DNA of 5,460 bases from ZC4RG30 sp964396335. GTDB taxonomy: Bacteria > Pseudomonadota > Gammaproteobacteria > Steroidobacterales > Steroidobacteraceae. The notes beneath the pieces are model-generated. The model did not search any database. It was given only the letters and a program-made list of their open reading frames with translations, and was not told the origin of the DNA. How positions within the stretch are numbered: position 1 is the first letter of the stretch; every line of letters begins with the position of its first letter. The stretch spans positions 1 to 5,460 of the forward strand of contig CAYNEX010000160.1 of assembly GCA_964396335.1 (NCBI GenBank). Direction: 5' to 3'. A program made the translations under genes and the position numbers. Shown here in pieces: positions 1 to 4,387 of this stretch.

Positions 1-1
1 C

Positions 2-94
2 TTCGCGCTGCGCCTGTGGTGCGACGCCAGCCACGCCACCCATCTCGACCACTGCCTGCAACAACTCGCGAGCCCCCTGGGAGACGCTTCATGA
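2..94 (+). CDS. 3' end of an unidentified upstream gene (partial)
   Basis: This is the last 30 codons of a gene that begins left of the window. It is open from the first base in this frame, its codons mostly end in G or C, and its TGA overlaps the next gene's ATG as ATGA; all three points support a real coding end. The visible tail is FALRLWCDASHATHLDHC followed by a short Leu/Gln/Ala stretch and GDAS. The pattern of a beta strand (LRLWC) followed by a His/Asp-rich helix start faintly recalls the C-terminus of phosphoserine or other class V aminotransferases, but 30 residues cannot support a name. The 4-base overlap with the glutamine-synthetase-like gene implies shared transcription and possibly translational coupling, so this gene probably belongs to the same operon. 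Confidence 0.6.
   Translation, partial: FALRLWCDASHATHLDHCLQQLASPLGDAS
79..83 (+). promoter_or_regulatory. Shine-Dalgarno site of the glnT-like gene
   Basis: GGGAG lies 7 bases before the ATG at 91 and 13 bases before a second in-frame ATG at 97. The spacing favours the ATG at 91. That ATG also overlaps the upstream stop as ATGA, the same arrangement seen further down the operon. Confidence 0.6.
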
Positions 95-1431
95 CCATGA
101 GCACGGAAGAACTGCAGAAACGGCTGCGCGCCGACGGCATCCGGTACGTCCTGGCGCAATTCGTCGACATCCATGGCGCGGCCAAGGCCAAGTCGGTTCC
201 CGTGGACCACCTGGGCATGATCCTGAACGAGGGCGCGGGTTTTGCCGGCTTTGCACTGTGGGGTTTCGGCACCGGCCCGCATGGCCCCGACTACATGGCG
301 GTGGGTGACCCCTCGACCATCAAGGTGCTGCCGTGGATGCCGGGCCATGCGCGCATCGTCTGCAATGGCCGCGTGAAGGGCGAACCCTGGCCGTTCTGTT
401 CGCGCGTGGCGCTGAAGAAGCAGCTGGACAACCTGGCGAAGGAAGGCCTGACGCTGTACACCGGCATCGAGCCGGAATTCATGCTGCTGACGCGCGGCGC
501 CGATGGCCGCCTGAAGCCGCATGACGGCAGCGACGCGCTGGAGAAGCCCTGCTATGACTACAAGGGCCTGTCGCGCGCCAGCCTGTTCCTCGATGAACTG
601 GTGACCGGCCTGCGCGCCATCGGCGTGGACGTCTACCAGATCGACCACGAGGACGCGAACGGCCAGTTCGAGGTCAACTTCACCTACTCGGACGCACTGA
701 CCACCGCCGACAACTTCACGCTGGTGAAGATGGCGGTGAGCGAGCTGGCGCGCAAGCACGGCATGATCGGCACCTTCATGCCCAAGCCCTTCTCCACCCG
801 CACGGGCAGCGGCGCGCATTTTCACCTCTCCATCGGCAGCAAGGAGGTGAAGAACCTGTTCCAGGACGACAACGATCCGCAGGGACTGGCGCTGTCGGAG
901 ATGGGTTATTTCTTCCTCGGCGGCCTGCTGAAACATGCGCGGGCGCTGGCCGCCATCTGCGCGCCGACGGTGAACTCGTACAAGCGCCTGGTGGTCGGCC
1001 GGGCGCTGTCCGGCGCCACCTGGGCGCCGGCCTACATCGCCTATGGCGACAACAACCGCACCGGCTGCGTGCGCATCCCGGGCGGCCGGCTGGAACTGCG
1101 CCTGCCGGATTCAGGCTGCAATCCCTACCTCGTCACCGCCGCGGTGATCGCCGCGGGCATGGATGGCGTGCGCAACCGCCTGCATCCGGGCCCGATGAAC
1201 AACACCAACCTGTACGAAGCCACGCCGCCGATGCTGAAGGAGCTGGGCATCCGCCTGCTGCCGCAGACCCTGCATGAGGCCATCATCGCCCTGGAACAGG
1301 ACGAAGTGGTGCAGGAAGGCATCGGCAAGGAACTGGCGGCGGAATACATCGCCCTGAAGCGCATGGAGTGGACCGAATACGCCCGCCATGTGTCGGACTG
1401 GGAGTGCGAACGTTACCTGGAGTTCTTCTGA
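91..1431 (+). CDS. glnT: type III glutamine synthetase-like ligase (GlnT / gamma-glutamylmethylamide synthetase family)
   Basis: This 446-residue enzyme belongs to the glutamine synthetase superfamily. It should ligate glutamate with ammonia or a small amine using ATP, in the cytoplasm. Catalytic-core motifs are present in order: GIEPEF (125-130, metal ligands E127 and E129), HEDANGQFE (186-194, E187 and E194), SGAHFH (241-246, H243), NSYKRL (295-300), NNR (321-323) and LELR near 334-337 followed by PD..CNPYL. Length fits GlnT/GmaS proteins. The N-terminal domain includes VDIHGAAKAKSVP. By hand alignment to GSI, the ammonium-site Asp50 and Ser53 fall on A52 and A55. The flap Glu327 falls on W311, inside a flap about six residues longer (V301-P313). 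This is typical of the GlnT/GmaS branch and fits an amine rather than ammonium as nucleophile. The family contains both glutamate-ammonia ligases and gamma-glutamylmethylamide synthetases, so substrate is unresolved. The start is ATG 91; ATG 97 is the alternative. Its stop overlaps the next ATG by one base. Confidence 0.93.
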   Translation: MTMSTEELQKRLRADGIRYVLAQFVDIHGAAKAKSVPVDHLGMILNEGAGFAGFALWGFGTGPHGPDYMAVGDPSTIKVLPWMPGHARIVCNGRVKGEPWPFCSRVALKKQLDNLAKEGLTLYTGIEPEFMLLTRGADGRLKPHDGSDALEKPCYDYKGLSRASLFLDELVTGLRAIGVDVYQIDHEDANGQFEVNFTYSDALTTADNFTLVKMAVSELARKHGMIGTFMPKPFSTRTGSGAHFHLSIGSKEVKNLFQDDNDPQGLALSEMGYFFLGGLLKHARALAAICAPTVNSYKRLVVGRALSGATWAPAYIAYGDNNRTGCVRIPGGRLELRLPDSGCNPYLVTAAVIAAGMDGVRNRLHPGPMNNTNLYEATPPMLKELGIRLLPQTLHEAIIALEQDEVVQEGIGKELAAEYIALKRMEWTEYARHVSDWECERYLEFF

Positions 1432-2327
1432 TGTGCGGCATCGTCGGATTGTTGATGAAGAAGCCCGAGCTGGATGACCGGCTCGGCGAACTGCTGGTGC
1501 CGATGCTGGTCGGCATGACCGAGCGCGGTCCGGACTCCGCCGGCCTCGCGGTGTTTGCCGCGAGCGATGCGCCGGCGCTGAAGGTGAGCCTGTTCCAGCT
1601 GCATGGCACGCCGGACTGGGGCGCCTTCCTGCGCAACCTGAATGCCGCGCTGCCCGGCGAGCATGGCCTGCATGAAAGCGGCCGGCATGCCGTGCTCAGC
1701 ACGCGCGCCGACGGCGCCGCGGTGAAACGCCACATCGCCACCCATGCGCCGGGCGTGGTGGTGCTGTCGCAGGGCCATCGCATCGCGCTGTACAAGGACA
1801 CCGGCACGCCGGCCGAGATCGCGGGTCGCTATGACTTCCCGCACCTGACCGGCAGCCATGCGGTGGGCCACACGCGCATGGCCACCGAATCGGCGGTGAC
1901 GCCGGCGCATGCGCATCCGTTCACCGCCGGCGAGGACTTCTGCCTGGTGCACAACGGTTCGCTGTCCAATCCCTACCGCGTGCGGCGCAAGCTCGAACCG
2001 CTGGGCATCCACTTCGAAACCGACAACGATACCGAGGCCGCCTGCCGTTTCCTCGAATGGCGCATGCGCGAGGGCGATGGCATCGAGTCGGCCATCGAGC
2101 AGGGTTTCACCGAACTGGACGGTTTCTTCACCTTCCTGATCGGCACGCGCAATGGCATGTCGCTGGTGCGCGATCCGTTTGCCTGCAAGCCGGCCATCGT
2201 CGCCGAGACCGACGATTATGTGGCCGTGGCATCCGAGTTCCGCTCGCTGGCGCACCTGCCGGGCGTTTCGAAAGCGAAGCTGTTCGAGCCGCAGCCCCGC
2301 ACCATCTACCACTGGGAGCGCGCATGA
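1431..2327 (+). CDS. mgsA (glxB): class II glutamine amidotransferase subunit of a split glutamate synthase (MgsA/GlxB type)
   Basis: This 298-residue cytoplasmic protein corresponds to the glutaminase domain of glutamate synthase. It would release ammonia, or an amine from a gamma-glutamylamide, for the partner barrel. It begins MCGIVG, so removing the initiator Met exposes Cys2, the N-terminal nucleophile of Ntn-type amidotransferases. Further motifs are RGPDSAG (near residue 33), GHTRMAT (146-152, substrate-binding Arg149), HNGSLSN (174-180, oxyanion-hole Asn175-Gly176) and TDNDTE (197-202). A final DPF.CKPA-like segment is also typical of the fold. The protein is shorter than the GltB glutaminase domain (about 400 residues) and matches free-standing GlxB/MgsA subunits. 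The start is fixed by the obligatory Cys2, the TGATG junction with the preceding gene, and GGAG at 1419-1422. The N-methylglutamate synthase name is inferred from neighbours; family and fold are certain. Confidence 0.92.
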   Translation: MCGIVGLLMKKPELDDRLGELLVPMLVGMTERGPDSAGLAVFAASDAPALKVSLFQLHGTPDWGAFLRNLNAALPGEHGLHESGRHAVLSTRADGAAVKRHIATHAPGVVVLSQGHRIALYKDTGTPAEIAGRYDFPHLTGSHAVGHTRMATESAVTPAHAHPFTAGEDFCLVHNGSLSNPYRVRRKLEPLGIHFETDNDTEAACRFLEWRMREGDGIESAIEQGFTELDGFFTFLIGTRNGMSLVRDPFACKPAIVAETDDYVAVASEFRSLAHLPGVSKAKLFEPQPRTIYHWERA

Positions 2328-3019
2328 GCACGGTCATCGACTTCGACCTGGCGCGCGACGAAGGCGTGCGCAACCTCAACGGCTGGCTGCACCAGCATGC
2401 GGGCGAGGCCGCGCCCCCGGCGGTGCGCGTGCTGAATCCCGACGGCGCGCACAACATCGCCGTGGGCGCCGACGCGCCCTTCACCATCGACGTGATGGGG
2501 CATGCCGGTTATTACGTCGGCGGCATGAACAAACATGCGCGCATCACCGTGCACGGCAATGCCGGCACCGGCGCGGCCGAGAACATGATGAGCGGCGAGG
2601 TGCGCATCAAGGGCTTTGCCTCCAACGGCGCCGGCGCCTCGGCCCATGGCGGGCTGCTGGTGGTCGAGGGCGATGCCTCGCTGCGCTGTGGCATCTCGCT
2701 GAAGGGCGGCGACATCGTGGTCGGCGGCAGTGTCGGTGGTTTTTCGGCCTTCATGGCGCAGGCCGGGCGGCTGGTGATCTGCGGGGATGCCGGCGAGGCG
2801 CTGGGCGACTCGCTGTATGAGGCCGTGATCTACGTGCGCGGCCAGGTGGCTTCGCTGGGCGCCGACGCGCGCTACGAGGAGCTGACCGAGGCGGACCTCG
2901 CGGCCCTGGCCGACCTGCTGCAGAAGGCCGGCTTCACGCATGACCCGCGTTCATTCCGCAAGGTTGCCTCCGCGCGCAGCCTCTATCACTGGAATGCCGA
3001 CGCCAACCAGGAGTACTGA
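2324..3019 (+). CDS. mgsB (glxC): GXGXG beta-helix subunit of a split glutamate synthase (MgsB/GlxC type)
   Basis: This 231-residue protein corresponds to the C-terminal GXGXG domain of the glutamate synthase large subunit, here a separate polypeptide. In GltB this right-handed beta-helix is structural: it holds the glutaminase and FMN domains together around the ammonia tunnel. The present protein is presumably the scaffold of an MgsABC-like complex. Glycine-spaced turns run from about residue 58 to 175: GHAGYYVGG (59-67), HGNAGTG (77-83), GEVRIKG (91-97), NGAGASAHGG (101-110), GDASLRCG (116-123), GGDIVVGGSVGG (128-139), CGDAGEALGD (153-162). The first 50 residues and the tail after 180 (an acidic helix, then YHW at 221-223) lie outside the helix. 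No catalytic residues are expected. The start is ATG 2324, with GGGAG at 2314-2318 and an ATGA overlap with the preceding stop. Confidence 0.9.
   Translation: MSTVIDFDLARDEGVRNLNGWLHQHAGEAAPPAVRVLNPDGAHNIAVGADAPFTIDVMGHAGYYVGGMNKHARITVHGNAGTGAAENMMSGEVRIKGFASNGAGASAHGGLLVVEGDASLRCGISLKGGDIVVGGSVGGFSAFMAQAGRLVICGDAGEALGDSLYEAVIYVRGQVASLGADARYEELTEADLAALADLLQKAGFTHDPRSFRKVASARSLYHWNADANQEY
3009..3013 (+). promoter_or_regulatory. Shine-Dalgarno site that selects the GTG start of the mgsC-like gene
   Basis: AGGAG ends 6 bases before the GTG at 3020, which directly abuts the preceding stop (TGAGTG). No in-frame ATG occurs before codon 29, and that position would cut into the conserved N-terminal region. 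The GTG is therefore the likely start. Confidence 0.65.
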
Positions 3020-4351
3020 GTGGAAGAATCAGCAACTTTCGATCGGCACACGATCGACTACATCCAGCGCGCGTCGGCCACCGGCCTGTACGAGATCCGC
3101 GGCATGGGCGCCAAGCGCCGGCTGCCGCATTTCGATGACCTGGTCATGCTGGGCGCCTCGATGTCGCGCTACCCGCTGGAAGGCTATCGCGAGAAGTGCA
3201 GCACGAAGACCGTGCTGGGCACGCGCTACGCGAAGAAGCCGCTGGAACTGGACATCCCGATCACCATCGCCGGCATGAGCTTCGGCGCCCTGTCGGCCAA
3301 TGTGAAGGAAGCGCTGGGCCGCGCGGCCTCTGCCGTGGGCACCTCCACCACCACCGGCGATGGCGGCATGACCAACGAGGAGCGGCTGTCGTCGAAGTAC
3401 CTGGTGTACCAGTGCCTGCCCTCGCGCTATGGCTTCAACCCGGATGACGTGCGCCGCGCCGACGCCATCGAGGTGGTGATCGGCCAGGGCGCCAAGCCGG
3501 GCGGCGGCGGCATGCTGCTGGGCCAGAAGGTCAATCCGCGCGTGGCGAAGATGCGCACGCTGCCGGAGGGCGTCGACCAGCGTTCGGCCTCGCGCCATCC
3601 GGACTGGACCGGCCCGGATGACCTGGCCATCAAGATCCGCGAGCTGCGCGAGATCACCGACTGGGAGAAACCCATCTACGTGAAGGTGGGCGCCACCCGC
3701 ACCTTCCACGACGTGAAGCTGGCCGTGCATTCCGGCGCCGACGTGGTGGTGGTGGACGGCATGCAGGGCGGCACTGCCGCCACGCAGCTGGCCTTCATCG
3801 AACATGTGGGCATCCCGACGCTGGCCGCGGTGCGCCAGGCCGCCGATGCGCTGGAGGACCTGAACCTCACCGGCGAAGTGCAGCTCATCGTCTCCGGCGG
3901 CATCCGCTCCGGCGCCGATGCGGCCAAGGCGCTGGCGCTGGGCGCCGATGCGGTGTCCATCGGCCAGGGTGTGCTGGTCTCGCTCGGCTGCAACAGCAGC
4001 ACCTATGTGCAGGACGGCCAGCACATCGACGCGACGGCGGACTATGCGGCGCTGGGCACCCGCCCGGGTTTCTGCCACCACTGCCACACCGGCCGCTGCC
4101 CGGTGGGCGTCACCACCCAGGACCCGGTGCTGGAACAGCGCCTGGAAGTGGAGACCGGGGCGCGCCGCCTGCGCAATTACCTGCGCACGCTGACCATGGA
4201 ACTGACCACGCTGGCGCGCGCCTGCGGCAAGCAGGATGTGCACCACCTGGAACGCGAGGACCTGGTGGCGCTGACCGTGGAAGCGGCCGCGATGGCCGGC
4301 GTGCCGCTGGCCGGCACGCAGTGGATCCCGGGCCGCTCCGCGGCGACCTGA
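3020..4351 (+). CDS. mgsC (glxD): FMN/Fe-S glutamate synthase-like catalytic subunit (MgsC/GlxD type)
   Basis: This 443-residue protein corresponds to the central FMN-binding alpha/beta barrel of the glutamate synthase large subunit. Conserved barrel segments are MSFGALS (86-92), TTGDGGM (111-117), GQGAKPGGGGM (155-165, conserved K159), a HPDW.GPDDL stretch, IYVKVGA, DGMQGGTAAT (246-255) and SGGIRSGADAAKA (292-304). The iron-sulfur loop retains CHTGRCPVG (355-363), matching GltB CHLNxC, with a further Cys at 352 and one at 324. With the two preceding genes it should form a three-subunit enzyme that moves nitrogen from a gamma-glutamylamide to an acceptor. In the N-methylglutamate pathway this is N-methylglutamate synthase. 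Positions that as I recall bind 2-oxoglutarate in GltB are changed (V153 for Lys, M165 for Gln), so a plain gltB label would mislead. It starts at GTG with AGGAG upstream and is the last gene of the operon. A GlxD-type enzyme with another amine substrate is the main alternative. Confidence 0.92.
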   Translation: MEESATFDRHTIDYIQRASATGLYEIRGMGAKRRLPHFDDLVMLGASMSRYPLEGYREKCSTKTVLGTRYAKKPLELDIPITIAGMSFGALSANVKEALGRAASAVGTSTTTGDGGMTNEERLSSKYLVYQCLPSRYGFNPDDVRRADAIEVVIGQGAKPGGGGMLLGQKVNPRVAKMRTLPEGVDQRSASRHPDWTGPDDLAIKIRELREITDWEKPIYVKVGATRTFHDVKLAVHSGADVVVVDGMQGGTAATQLAFIEHVGIPTLAAVRQAADALEDLNLTGEVQLIVSGGIRSGADAAKALALGADAVSIGQGVLVSLGCNSSTYVQDGQHIDATADYAALGTRPGFCHHCHTGRCPVGVTTQDPVLEQRLEVETGARRLRNYLRTLTMELTTLARACGKQDVHHLEREDLVALTVEAAAMAGVPLAGTQWIPGRSAAT

Positions 4352-4359
4352 GCGTCGAC

Positions 4360-4387
4360 GGCGCCGCGGCTATTCGCCGCGCGCGCC
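4360..4387. terminator. hairpin at the convergent gene junction, possible bidirectional terminator
   Basis: GGCGCCGCGGC (4360-4370) pairs with GCCGCGCGCGCC (4376-4387): 11 base pairs with one bulged C at 4382 around a five-base TATTC loop. It starts 9 bases after the mgsC-like stop and overlaps the last codons of the convergent channel gene. No T-run follows on either strand, so it is not a canonical intrinsic terminator. It may stall or protect transcripts from both sides. Confidence 0.4.

Larger units (their letters stand above)
91..4351 (+). other. four-gene translationally coupled operon segment
   Basis: All four genes share strand and have no spacer. The junctions are a one-base overlap (TGATG at 1429-1433), a four-base overlap (ATGA at 2324-2327) and direct abutment (TGAGTG at 3017-3022). 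The first gene likewise overlaps its upstream neighbour by four bases. Each Shine-Dalgarno site sits inside the preceding gene. No room exists for internal intergenic promoters, so the operon promoter and any nitrogen-responsive (sigma-54/NtrC) control must lie left of the window. The tight coupling fits roughly matched synthesis of complex subunits. Confidence 0.85.

Noticed and set aside
16..90. GTG at 16 as an earlier start for the glutamine-synthetase-like gene
   Set aside because: The extra 25 residues are Arg/Pro-rich and unlike the family N-terminus, and they overlap a better-supported upstream reading frame. GGGAG at 79-83 fits ATG 91.
1..90. Sigma-54 or sigma-70 promoter for the operon just before the ligase gene
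   Set aside because: I saw no GG-N10-GC element or plausible -10 box at suitable spacing, and this stretch appears to be the coding end of the upstream gene.
1413..2312. Long antisense open frame (299 codons) opposite the amidotransferase gene
   Set aside because: It mirrors the GC-rich codon pattern of the sense gene. Its translation is rich in Arg, Gly, Ala and His with no recognisable domain, while the sense strand has full catalytic motifs.
3744..3754. Short GTG tandem run in the barrel gene
   Set aside because: It encodes the Val-rich beta strand before DGMQGGT, a conserved barrel element, so it is protein-constrained rather than a repeat locus.
3029..4246. Long antisense open frame (405 codons) opposite the glutamate synthase-like barrel
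   Set aside because: It is low-complexity Ala/Gly/Arg/His/Gln-rich, with no family signature and no Shine-Dalgarno site that I could see. It is a shadow of the strongly conserved sense gene.
3020..4351. Plain gltB (glutamate synthase large subunit) annotation for the barrel gene
   Set aside because: It lacks the glutaminase and GXGXG domains, which are separate genes here. The 2-oxoglutarate-contact positions and the iron-sulfur loop differ from GltB.
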